Assembly: GCA_022264855.1 (NCBI GenBank) | Contig: JABYQU010000052.1 | Location: forward strand, 186,001-250,000 | Length of the DNA stretch: 64,000 bases | Direction of reading: 5' to 3' | DNA from: Lenzites betulinus | Lineage: Eukaryota; Basidiomycota; Agaricomycetes; Polyporales; Polyporaceae | Shown here: piece by piece, positions 22,429-31,832 of the stretch | Position numbering within the stretch: position 1 is the stretch's first letter | How the letters are laid out: each line of letters starts with the position of its first letter | Program-made: the position numbers and the translations under genes | Notes under the pieces: model-generated | Told to the model about the DNA's origin: nothing | What the model saw: the letters and a program-made list of their open reading frames with translations, nothing else | Databases searched by the model: none

Positions 22429-23794
22429 ATGAACGTGCCCGAGCAAATTCCCCAGGTGTGTTATGAATGTACTAGTAGTTGACTACATGACGCAACAGGG
22501 AACTGATCTTGTGAACCTTGGTAGTCACATTATTGGGACCTCGCCTCCGTGGCGGCTATCATTATCAACAATAGCGGCATTTACAATCGTCGTCGACTTG
22601 AGTATAGCGTATATGGCATCTGGAATGCTGCTCTGAACCGTATTGCTCTCGATCTCAGCCTTTTGCCACAGTTCACTTTTCCCTTCATTGTCATCCCACA
22701 ATATGGAATTTATCGCAACATCACCGATGCATCCCCTCCAGGCTCTTTTTTATTCAACGCCGATCATGATGCCAATACGTCAAGCCAAACTGAGGCTGAT
22801 CAAACTGCTCGAGGTGTATCTGTGGACTTTGGTCTTGCCTTCCCTTGTTACATGGGTGTTCGTGATAGTGAGAGGACAGTCCGAGTCGACCTTCTGTGGC
22901 GTCGCATCTCAGCATTCTTCTGGCCAACTCGCAACCTACAACTTCTCTACCTCCTTCTCCCTATCCTGGTTGAACTCAAGCGTGCACCTACTCGCCACCC
23001 CGAGACCGCCCAGGAGTTTGTGAATGATCTGGCAAGCCTCATTGAGGAAGCACAAACGCAGGGACGATATCAGGCTCATTGTCTCTTCTCCAATGTCCGT
23101 TATGGTCGCCAAAAGAAGGTGATCCACATCGCAGGCTCTGGAGAATACTGGAGCTGGAGAGAGTTCACACGCAGCCATTTCGCCGAAGAGAAAGCTGTGT
23201 TCAATTTCAACAGATATCTGGAGTGGATGTCGGACCAGAAGGCGGTTGATGACGACCAGAACGCCGCATCTGACCTGGATAATCCGGACGATGCTATCGA
23301 GGATGAGCTTGTAGCCCCTGAGACGGCAGCCGGAACCCTTGCATCTCGTTTGAAAGAGGCAGCCAATGCTGCGTCAACTCGGACTCGGAGTGCTCGCGCT
23401 GCGCGACGCGCTGAAACCAGAGATGCACACCAGCAAGCTGCGCAGACGCCGCCCGACCCCAACGTCAATGCACCAATGTTCTCCGATGACATCCTGAATG
23501 CTGCGGCCTTTTCCGTGAAGGTGGCGCAACTTAAGATATCCCATCCCTTCATGCAAAACATAGATGAGCCTGAACAACGTGATGTAAGCAAGAGTGTCAG
23601 TAACTACTACGGGTATTCCGGAGTCATGCGTCTGGGAACTCCCGTTTCTGACAAGCACATCGCCATCATTGTTGGTATGGTGGCGACGGAAGCGAGTATA
23701 GTGCTTCAAGACATAGGTGAGCGCAGCGGTACCTGTCCAACATATGCTTGACTTAGTAGTATTACAGGTGCCTGACCGGCGAACGACAAACAGT

Positions 23795-23868
<74 letters not shown>

Positions 23869-23904
23869 GACTGCTCACCGATCGTGCTAGATTCTGCAAA
23901 TTGA
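22429..23904 (+). CDS. Candidate PD-(D/E)xK-fold protein, unrecognised family
   Basis: The model has exons 22429-22455, 22525-23716 and 23870-23904, all in phase, giving 417 residues. The large middle exon is secure. Residues of about 105-155 carry a pattern like the PD-(D/E)xK nuclease core: an Asp in VSVDFGL (D110), then, after a hydrophobic strand, ILVELKR (E149, K151). It is followed by a helix and a conserved-looking strand (QAHCLFS, IAGSGEYWSWREF). Residues 230-320 are acidic and Ala/Arg-rich, probably disordered. No signal peptide or membrane helix. The fold assignment is inference from spacing of D and E-x-K; a DNA-acting role is not shown. The gene sits between two copies of a duplicated segment. 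The final intron ends in a long (CT)n tract that supplies its polypyrimidine tract. The 9-codon first exon rests only on splice signals. Confidence 0.6.
23797..23866. repeat. (CT)n microsatellite, about 34 units
   Basis: An uninterrupted CT dinucleotide run of about 70 bp ends directly at a CAG acceptor (23867-23869) of the neighbouring gene's last intron. It therefore serves as a very long polypyrimidine tract. Confidence 0.95.
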
Positions 23905-24067
23905 TTCAAAAGAATGTATGTGTATTCCTTGCCAGTATGGCTACATATGCACAATTGTCTTGTTAGCCGGGCCTTCACAAACGATATGATCATGTATTCA
24001 GCCTGCTACAAACAGCGAGTATATGTAACAAGTACATAGTAGATGATGCAGACACGTCAACTTGAAC

Positions 24068-24802
24068 TACCTGCGCACCTATTCTCGTACCACCAGAATC
24101 CCGTCACTACGAGAACTATCCGGCACTTTGCAGTCTCCTGTCCAAGACATGGCCACTACCAGACACTTGATCTCCCCAAAGATGCGCCCCGGAACCAGAT
24201 CAAGGCTTGTCGCATTCGCCGCTCACAGCGCAGCCTCGACCATAATGCTAATATGTCTTCCTGCCAGGCCCACTTCTACAAGGTACGCAGACCTTTGCGT
24301 GCCCGCCACACGGGATGGCTTGTGATGCTTACCCCGTTAGATCTCCAGCCGAGCAACAAGGACCACCCGGACGTCAACTCCGACCCAGGTTCCAAGCCGC
24401 GAGCGAGGCATACGCCATCCTCGGTGACGAGCGCAAACGGTACGCACCCCATCCGCACTCAACATCTACCTCCGCTGAGCGCACCACATCAACTCTCTCG
24501 CAGACGAGCATACGACCGCACCCTCGCACCCTCGGCCCCCGCCGGGCACCCACACGCCCCACACGAGTCCCACCACGCGTACACCCGCCGGCCCCACCCC
24601 CACGGCCCGCGGCACTCCTACGCCTACCCGCCCCCACCCGGCTCCTCCTCCTCTTCCTCCTCCTCCTCCTCCTCCGCGTCCTCCTCATCGTCGTGGACGC
24701 CCCCAAACGCGCACTACACCCACAACGCGCCGCACGCGCGCACGAACCCGTTCGCGCACCCGCACGTGCAGCGCGCGACGGGCAGGCGGGGGCCGCTCCC
24801 CA
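24068..24802 (+). pseudogene. J-domain protein pseudogene, copy 2
   Basis: Aligns with the intact J-protein gene at 25640-26627 over exons 1-4, including the 15-nt exon GCCCACTTCTACAAG. Three lesions are visible. The start codon and first 10 or so codons are missing. A 13-bp deletion after gacccagg (near 24390) shifts the frame just behind the HPD motif. The 3' end, including the membrane helix, is absent because the copy joins directly to the 3' flank of the small-gene copy 2. The tyrosine before HPD is also changed (DHPD). The Ser-rich tail is partly kept and has expanded TCC repeats. Confidence 0.8.
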
Positions 24803-24882
24803 ATGCATGTCTACAGCCGGCTCCACTGTTACTACTACTGTATATAGATTCTATCGCATTTCGACTCCACAAGCAAACTTGG

Positions 24883-25391
24883 CTAAAAGCGATCCATGTG
24901 GTGCCATCTCGCATCCTCAGTCTGCCCCAGTGCCGCCTTCGCCCTCTCGACGTACTCCTTGTTAGAGGCTAGATCACGCTTCTCGGGCGACTCGTTTGTA
25001 GCAATAAACCAGAGTGTCGTCATAACGCCATTTCGACGGATGTGCCAGAAGTCACATTCACTGGCTCTACCAGTACACGGTCAGAGACTGTCGAAGAAGA
25101 TGTTACGCCACTCACGGGAGGCCGGCGTCTTGGAGGACTTGCAAGCCATAGTTCAAGACGTCGTCGTACATGTGGGCCTTGTCATTTTCCTCGGCGTGGC
25201 GTACGAGCACGTCATCGGGCACAATCCATCCAAAGCCATATCTAGGATAAATATCTGGTAGGCGGAGGTTTCGCAGCTTAGGCGTTTCGTCAAGGTCAAG
25301 GAGTAACGGAAAGCCGCGTCGAGAAAGTTGTATCCTACACTTGTTAGACAATACGTTGCACGGCGGAACAGAGAACTTACTCAGCAGGCAT
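24883..25391 (-). CDS. Small unrecognised protein, copy 2 of a duplicated pair
   Basis: Exons 25391-25381 (11 nt: M-P-A-E split), 25334-25116 and 25066-24883 join in phase to 137 residues. The protein reads like copy 1 (start MPAEIQLSRRG; end RWHHMDRF) with two extra codons and scattered changes. The paired exon structure and open frames in both copies argue for a real gene. It is transcribed away from the intact J-protein gene, with only 248 bp between the two start codons, so the two may share a promoter. No domain is recognised. The duplicated unit extends past the stop codon by about 80 bp. Confidence 0.75.
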
Positions 25392-25639
25392 GTCAATTGC
25401 AGTAGTTCAACTTGAAGGCCTTCAAGGTAAGGCCACTTGAAGCAATGAACGAAGTAGCGGTGCCAGCTGGAGGAGCGCTTAAACAAGATAAGATAAAGCC
25501 TTCGGAATCGTCATAAACCAACGCTCCCCGCATCCGTGCAGCCTTCCCACTCACCACCACCTCCGTTCAAACCCGCTCAATTCTCTCTCACGTTCCGTGT
25601 GCACTCTCTTGTTCTGTGTGCATCAAGGTCCGCGTAAAT
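25392..25639. promoter_or_regulatory. Putative bidirectional promoter
   Basis: The 248-bp spacer separates the start codons of the small gene (-) and the J-protein gene (+). It includes gaacgaagtagcggtgccag and a gataagataaagc motif that also occur at about 20398-20467 upstream of the chimeric copy. Conservation of these pieces in the duplicate suggests the promoter was copied with the genes. Confidence 0.5.
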
Positions 25640-26627
25640 ATGCAAGCCCTACGAATCCCATCGCTTCGCCTGCCTGCCCACCCGTTCTCGTACTCTTGTC
25701 ACCCCCGGACTCCCGTCACCACGAGAAATATCCGGCACTTCGTAGCCTCCTGTCCAAGACATGGCCACTACCAGACACTTGATCTCCCCAAGGATGCGCC
25801 CCGGAACCAGATCAAGGTCTGTCGCATCCGCCACTCACGCGCTGCCTCGACCATAATGCTAATTCGTCTTCCTGCCAGGCCCACTTCTACAAGGTACGCA
25901 AACCTTTGCGGGCCCGCCGCACGGGATAGTCCGTGATGCTTACCCCGCTAGATCTCCAGCTGAGCAAGAAGTACCACCCGGACGTCAACTCCGACCCAGG
26001 CGCGAAGGAGAAGTTCCAAGCCGTGAGCGAGGCATACGCCATCCTCGGCGACGAGCGGAAACGGTACGCACCCCATCCGCACCCAATCTCCTCCTCCCGC
26101 TGAGTGCACTATATATATATCAACTCGCTCGCAGACGAGCATACGACCGCACCCTCGCACCCTCGGCCCCCGCCGGACACGCACACGCCCCGCACGAATC
26201 CCACCACGCGTACACGCACTGGTCATACGAGACCCGCCGGCGCGGTGCGACGCACGCATGGGAGTACGCCCGCCGGCCACACCCCAACGGCCCACGGCAC
26301 TCCTACGCCTACCCGCCCCCACCCGGCTCCTCCTCCTCCTCCTCCACCTCCACCTCCTCCTCCTCCTCGTCCTCATCGTGGACGCCCCCAAACTCACACT
26401 ACACCCACAACGCGCCGCACGCGCGCACGAACCCGTTCGCGCACCCGAACGTGCAGCGCGCGACGGGCAGGCGGGGGCCGCTCCCTACGGGTGCGGGCGG
26501 GGGCGGGGGCGCGCCGCCGCCGGCGACGTCGGACGCGGTGTCGATGCTCGGGCGGACGGTCACCGTCGCCGTGCTCGTTTTCCTGATCGCGACAATTGGG
26601 CACGGGATGAGCGCGAGCGCGGCGTAG
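25640..26627 (+). CDS. J-domain (DnaJ/Hsp40) protein with C-terminal membrane anchor
   Basis: Exons 25640-25816, 25879-25893 (15 nt, AHFYK), 25960-26063 and 26135-26627 join in phase to 262 residues. An Arg-containing N-terminus without acidic residues resembles a mitochondrial targeting peptide. The J domain follows: [26 protein letters not shown] with the HPD signature that stimulates Hsp70 ATPase, and [18 protein letters not shown]. Then come an Arg/Ser/Gly-rich tail and one hydrophobic helix at the C-terminus (about residues 236-254). This layout resembles single-J-domain mitochondrial inner-membrane proteins such as yeast Jid1; that assignment is inference. It is the only complete copy of three in the window. 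Choosing the acceptor at 25959 instead of the nearer 25951 avoids a stop and restores the family consensus. Confidence 0.88.
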
Positions 26628-27224
26628 GGCTTGTAGCGCTGTATGTGGCGCATCGCGATATGGACCAGGATATGGATGCAGTTTGTGTCGGACGCGTACG
26701 GGCGTTCGCGCCGTCCAGACATTTTTGAGATGCTAATGCGCGTGTCGCTGGCTCGAGTGCGACCGCGGAATCTAGATTACCGTATGACCGTGCTCCTCGA
26801 GACTGAGCCTGTGTACATGCAGCCCGGAGACGGTCCACTCCCTGTGCATGATCACCTGGCCAGCTGTGCGCATCGTCCCGCACCGACACTGCACCGACAG
26901 ACGTCCGCACCCTCCATCCCACCCAACCGACCCGTGTTCTCAGCTCTCAGACATCGCGTGCATAATGATAAAGATACTATACATGTACACGTGCATCCAA
27001 GCAACCGCGCAAACCGACGACGAATCTACGTACATACATAGCTACAGCACGAACGCTCTACAGCGCACGCCAGGCGGTGGCGGCGCCGTCTATCCCGGGG
27101 CCCATGTGCATTATCCCGATACGCAGCCGTCTACCCAAGGGTATGAAGTGTGAGGTATGAGATCTCCAAAGGACGCCCAGTTCCCACCGTCGAAAACCGG
27201 GCCTGTGCGCGCGCGAGCCGTATT
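26628..27224. other. Convergent intergenic spacer
   Basis: A 597-bp region lies between the 3' ends of the J-protein (+) and LysM (-) genes. No gene recognised; it is AT-richer near 26950-27050 and probably contains both 3' untranslated regions. Confidence 0.5.
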
Positions 27225-29156
27225 CTACGACGGTCCCGTCTTCAGCCCCGACCGGCGCCGCTGCAGCGCAGGCAGCTGCATGCCGGGGGACGGCTCCAGC
27301 TGCGCCGTGCGCACCGCGCCCACCCCCGCCTTCCCCTTCCCCAGCGGCGCCGGCGCGTCGCCGTCGTCGTCCACCGCATACGGCACCGCGCGGCCGTGCC
27401 CGTGCGCCGTCGAGCCGTTCGAGCGCGCCGCGCCGCTCCGGCGGGACTTCGCCACAGACGGGTCGGGGCGTGCGAACGGGCCCGCGTCGAGCTCGACGCT
27501 CTCCCTGCCCTCCCCATCGCCATCCCCATCTGCGCCCCTCGACGCCGAGCGCGGCCTGCGCGCGCGCAGCATCCCGTTCCCGTTCCCGTTCCCACTCCGC
27601 GGCTGCAACCCCCCGCGCGCGCCCTCCGCGCCTCACCCTCCCGGGGCCGGATATCCTCGAGCTCATGCTCCCACTCGATATCCTCGCTCGCACTGCTCGC
27701 CGTCGCACTGCTCGACTCCATCGACAGCCTCGACGCGAGCGAGTTCGACGGGCGCACCGGCAGCGGGAGCGGGAGCGGCAGCGCGCCGAGGCGCGAGCTC
27801 TGCGCCTGCGCGTACGCGCGCATCGAGTGCAGCGACGTCGAGAACACGTCGAACACGCTCTGCGGGCCCTGCGTCCTACCCGCGAAGGGGACGCCCGCGC
27901 GGCGGCTGGGGAGCGTCTGCGTCTGCGTCTGCGCGAACGGGAACCCAGAGGTGAGCCCGCCGGTGCGCGGCGGCTCTGGGGGGTGCGTGGGCGGCGGGAA
28001 GTACGAGAGCTGCGAGGCGGGCACTCGTCGGAGGGTGTACCTGTCCGCGCCGGGCGCGCCGGGGCACGCTTTCGCCGTCTCCTCCTCCGCCACGGCTGGG
28101 GGAGGCCCGGGGCCCGAGGGCGCCGCATCGGGGTGGTCGGGGTGGTCCGCGCTGGGGCCGGGCAGGAGCTGGCGGAGCTGGCGCGCCCTGTCGAGGGGGA
28201 TGTAGAGCGTGTTGCGGAGGTGGATGGAGTCGGACGCCCAGAGCTGGTTCGTGCGGCGGAGGTCGGCGAGGGAGATGCCGTATTTGAGGGCGACGCCCGC
28301 GAGCGAGTCGGTGGGGCGCACCTGGATGGGCGGGGGACGGGTCGGGTCAGCATGCGTGTGCGGTCGTGTGATGCGCCGTCACCGCTATGATTCACTTCGT
28401 GCAGCGCCGACGCCGACAGCCACATATGCTGTATGCTGGGCGGTTGGACATGCCAGACGCCGCGAGACGGCCAGCGAGCTCCCGCAATGGCGCAAACTCG
28501 GTGGTGGGACCTCGGCGCACACATGCGCAACCCCAGAATTTCCCGGACGCTTGCAAGACGTAATGCACACCGCTCACCTCATGCACGATGACCAACATCT
28601 CCCTGTCCAGACTGCCCGACTGCCGATGGGCCTCCTCCCCGTCCCCGCCCTCCCGCCCGCCGTCCGGCGCATCGTGCAGACTGAGCATGCGCCGCATCGT
28701 CGGCCGCGTATCATGATCGAGCGTAACGGCGCTGCTCGACGCAACGCCCGGCGCCCTCAACGGATGCTGGCTCGCGTCCTTCCGCGCCCTCCGCCCATTC
28801 CCACCCCCACTCCCACCGACCCCGCCGCCCAGACCGACCCCCAAGCCCAAGCCCACGCCCACGCCGTCGTCGTCCAGCGTGCGAGCGCGCGCGTGGGAGG
28901 CAGACGAGGCCGAAGCGCCCTCCCCAGCCCACCGCTCGTGGTCCGTCCGCGCACGGCGAGCCGCCGCGTCCGACCCGTGCCGTCTCTTCGCGGGCGACGT
29001 CTCGCTGCGCCGTACCGCCGAGCTGAACGACTCCGCCGCGGGCTCGGGCGTGCGCGGGCGGGGTGCGGGGTGCGGGTGGGAGGTGCCCCAGATGGCGTGC
29101 AGGTCGCTGCCGCTCAGCGCATGGTCGTCGTGTGCGTCCAGTATCGACGGCGGCAT
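27225..29156 (-). CDS. LysM-domain protein, intracellular type
   Basis: Exon 1 (29156-28578) encodes 193 residues, mostly Ser/Gly-rich, beginning MPPSILDAHDDHALSGSD and ending MLVIVHE. Exon 2 starts at 28321 and continues the LysM domain: VRPTDSLAGVALKYGISLAD, then LRRTNQLW and NTLYIPLD. LysM binds N-acetylglucosamine polymers; here there is no signal peptide, so an intracellular or membrane-associated role as in eukaryotic LysM-domain-containing proteins is more likely than a secreted effector. The C-terminal part is in a different frame (27608-27225) and ends with a conserved-looking tail (VRTAQLEPSPGMQLP). I could not find a splice pair of the right length to connect the two frames near 27610-27650, where the DNA is very GC-rich with a GGGAAC hexamer repeat. 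The gene is otherwise coherent. Confidence 0.75.
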
Positions 29157-30742
29157 CAGCCCCGGCTTGGACTGATGCTGCTGTGTTTTCGTGTGGTTGA
29201 CTTCGTGTCGTCGTGAGCCAGAGAAGATAAAAAGCCTGGCAGGAAGAGGAGAGGTGTAGCGGGGTAGCTGGCGGCGATGATGGCGATGGTGGTGGGTACA
29301 AACGGGCGTCTACACACGGGCTGTGTGATCGTGTGATGTGACTGTGACCCGATTACAGTCACGCCGGGACGCTCGGTGGAAGCAGGCGTCGGCTTTTGAC
29401 CTGGACGGCCATCCCATGCTCAGGACTCCGTGGCCATGAATATCCTCGCGCCGAATTCTTACCGTCCGGGTACACATGTGAGTCCTTAGACCTCAGGTGT
29501 GCTGGGGGATTATCCGGGGCGATTGATGTCACCGGGATCCGTATACTAGTACGTTCGTTAATCGGTACCTCACGCAATGCCTCGACTGTCATCGTCTCGG
29601 AACAAGGCGACAGGCTTATCCTCAGATCCAAGGAAACTTGGGCGTGTCTCCGATATCTCATCTCTGCGGTGCTCTTCCAGTTTCCTATCCTACTGGTTCG
29701 TGGCGATCATGCTTCATCCGTGGTCTCATACCCAGGCCGTACGCGTGTCAGCCTGGAGAACTTCTGCCAGACCGAGGTTCATTTAACGCACAGTAGTTGC
29801 TCTTCCGGCACTGACATATATGAAGACGTACTCGACGGAAATCTTCGACCGGGATTCCTTTATCTCTCCCGTGCTTCCCCATCCTGGTGGTTCATAGTCT
29901 TCATGTTTCATCTGTGGTCTCACATGAGCCGTACACGTGCCAGCATGGACGCCTTGGAAGCATTGTTGTTGAAGCAAGGCTCATTCGACCCACTTCTAGC
30001 GCTCTTCCGGGAGCGATGTCCTCAAAGACGTATCCGAAGGAAAACCTATAAACGGAATAACCTTCTGCACAGGTACGTCCACCCCAAAGGTGAGTACTGT
30101 GCGTCTCCGGATTACGTTGAACTGCTTGTGTGGATATCTCTACGCGAAACTCATCTACCTCTATTGGGAGGAACTTATGTAAGTATCTGCAGTGGATGCG
30201 TAACGGAGTTTGCGTTGCTGCCTGTACATGTAAGCACGGAGACATAGCGTCCGCGTGAGTTTTCATTTCTCCGAGGTTGGGATGCTCCTTGTCTGTGGAC
30301 TTACAGACCCAACGTTCCTCGCCCTTACACACAACTACAAACGGTTTCCTTTCCTGCGAGCGCTCTCTGCCGCGTCCGAGCCTACCTGGTCCTGCTACTG
30401 CTTGCTTCGGGCTAGTGCGGTAATTGACACGGTCACCTGACCGCGAGAGCTAAACGGCGAGGGCCTGGGCAAGAGCTCGCGGTTGGACTGCAGCCGGGCA
30501 ATCGCTGCAGGGAAGTCCGAACATACGTATGTGCAGTCGGAGAGGCGACTCCCGTCGGGAGCCCTGCGGTGTCCATCGCCGCGCAACTTGTGGCTCTATG
30601 CGCCAAAAAAGCGGGCAACAGAGCTCGGCGCGAGCCGGTGATGTTCCAGCATCGCGAGTGGCGGCCCGGCGCGAAGAGGGAGGTCGACGGCCCAGACTTG
30701 GGCGCAGTGGACAGCAGCGTCGGGTCCTGCATCGTTCCAGAC
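29157..30742. other. Intergenic region with diverged repeats
   Basis: No gene called. A 283-codon open frame (29396-30247, +) lacks domain signatures and overlaps internal repeats, so it looks like chance. See the repeat entry at 29660-30060. Confidence 0.4.
29660..30060. repeat. Diverged tandem duplication, period about 190 bp
   Basis: Two related stretches: 29677-29760 (ctactggttcgtggcgatca ... tcatccgtggtctcatac ... cgtacgcgtgtcagc) and 29885-29955 (cctggtggttcatagtcttc ... tcatctgtggtctcacat ... cgtacacgtgccagc). A second pair follows, near 29800 (tgctcttccggcactgaca) and 29999 (gcgctcttccgggagcgat), each leading into a related gaagacgta or aaagacgta segment. The copies are old and degenerate. 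Confidence 0.5.
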
Positions 30743-30750
30743 ATATATAT
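30743..30750 (+). promoter_or_regulatory. TATA-like box upstream of the thioesterase gene
   Basis: An atatatat run about 145 bp before the start codon at 30892. If used, the 5' untranslated region would be about 110 nt. Assigned by position only. Confidence 0.35.
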
Positions 30751-30891
30751 CCAGCGGCGAGCTTCTGCGTGCGACCCGGCCCACGCCAGCGTTCTCACGG
30801 CTTTCAGGACGAGTTCTGCGCACAGTAAGGCCGCTCCCGCCTTCGCTCTCCTCCCACTCCCCGCCGCCCCGTAAGGACTCCTCGCGGCCGC

Positions 30892-31832
30892 ATGCCCGCC
30901 TTTTCCTCCCGCCTCGCCACTGCCCGCGCCTGGGTCGACCCCGAGTCCCTCCCCACCTACCTCGACGCCGCCGACGTCGCCGGGAACGTGCCCCAGCACA
31001 TCAAGCAGCTCGCCCTCAACACCCTCGGCGCGTACGGCATCGGCGACACCGACTGCTTCGCGCATACAGTCGGCCGCCGCATCCGCATCGTCGACATGAG
31101 CCACACCACAAAGGGCGACAAGCTCGAGGTCGTCTCCGTCGCCGAGATCCAGGCGTGCCAAGGTGCGTCTCTGCATCCCCCTCGCTATATGCGCATGCGC
31201 GCGCTCCCGCATCTCACCAGCATTACCATCCCATTCGCTGGGTGTCACAGAAATGCTGAACGGCGCGGGCACCGTGCACGGCGGCTGCCTCTGCTACCTC
31301 GTCGACAAGTGCGTCCCCCGCCCCGCGTCTCCCGTCCCGCGCTGCGCGCCCTCACACGCTGCCTGCCCCCGTCAAACCTAGCTGCGCCGCCTTTCCGCTC
31401 GTCGTGATCGGGCTCATGCAGGACAGCAACGGCGTCGGCGTCACCCAGGCCATGCACGTCTTCTTCCACGCGCCCGCGTCCATGTGAGTGCCATATCTAC
31501 TTAGAGCTTCAGGCTTCATGCACTGACGGTATCACACACCGCAGAGACACATGTCTGCGCGTAACAAGCACGTCCGTCTCGTTCGGAGGGCGCATCATGT
31601 CATCCCGCTGCGAGGTCAGTACGGCGCATACACCCTGCCCACGGTATCCCTTCTCCCTCTCCCTTTCCGTCGCTATATCACCGCGCTCGCCCCGCCCCGC
31701 CCGCTGTATCTTCTCTCGCAGGACTCACCCCGGACACGCCCCCAGATCACCGACAAAGAGAGCGGGCGCCTCCTCGCGGGCGCCCACCTCAGCAAGATGC
31801 AGCCCGCGCCCCCGCGCCCCGCACGTCTTTGA
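30892..31832 (+). CDS. Hotdog-fold thioesterase (PaaI/ACOT13-like)
   Basis: Exons 30892-31162, 31251-31308, 31382-31483, 31545-31614 and 31746-31832 join in phase to 195 residues. The diagnostic stretch is EMLNGAGTVHGGCLCYLVD (His100-Gly-Gly), the conserved HGG loop at the start of the long hotdog helix, followed by strands VTQAMHVFFHAPA, LRVTSTSVSFGGRIM and SGRLLAGAHLSKMQP. Members hydrolyse acyl-CoA thioesters. The substrate cannot be told from sequence. No signal peptide is present; a cytosolic or mitochondrial location is possible. In the last intron I chose the acceptor at 31745, giving CE-ITDKESGRL, which fits the family better than an upstream AG. Confidence 0.85.

Noticed and set aside
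25952..25959. Acceptor at 25950-25951 for exon 3 of the J-protein gene
   Set aside because: Using it puts a stop codon four codons into the exon. The CAG eight bases later restores the J-domain consensus.
29396..30247. 283-codon plus-strand open frame
   Set aside because: No domain or family signature. It runs across a degenerate tandem repeat and no promoter or introns fit it.
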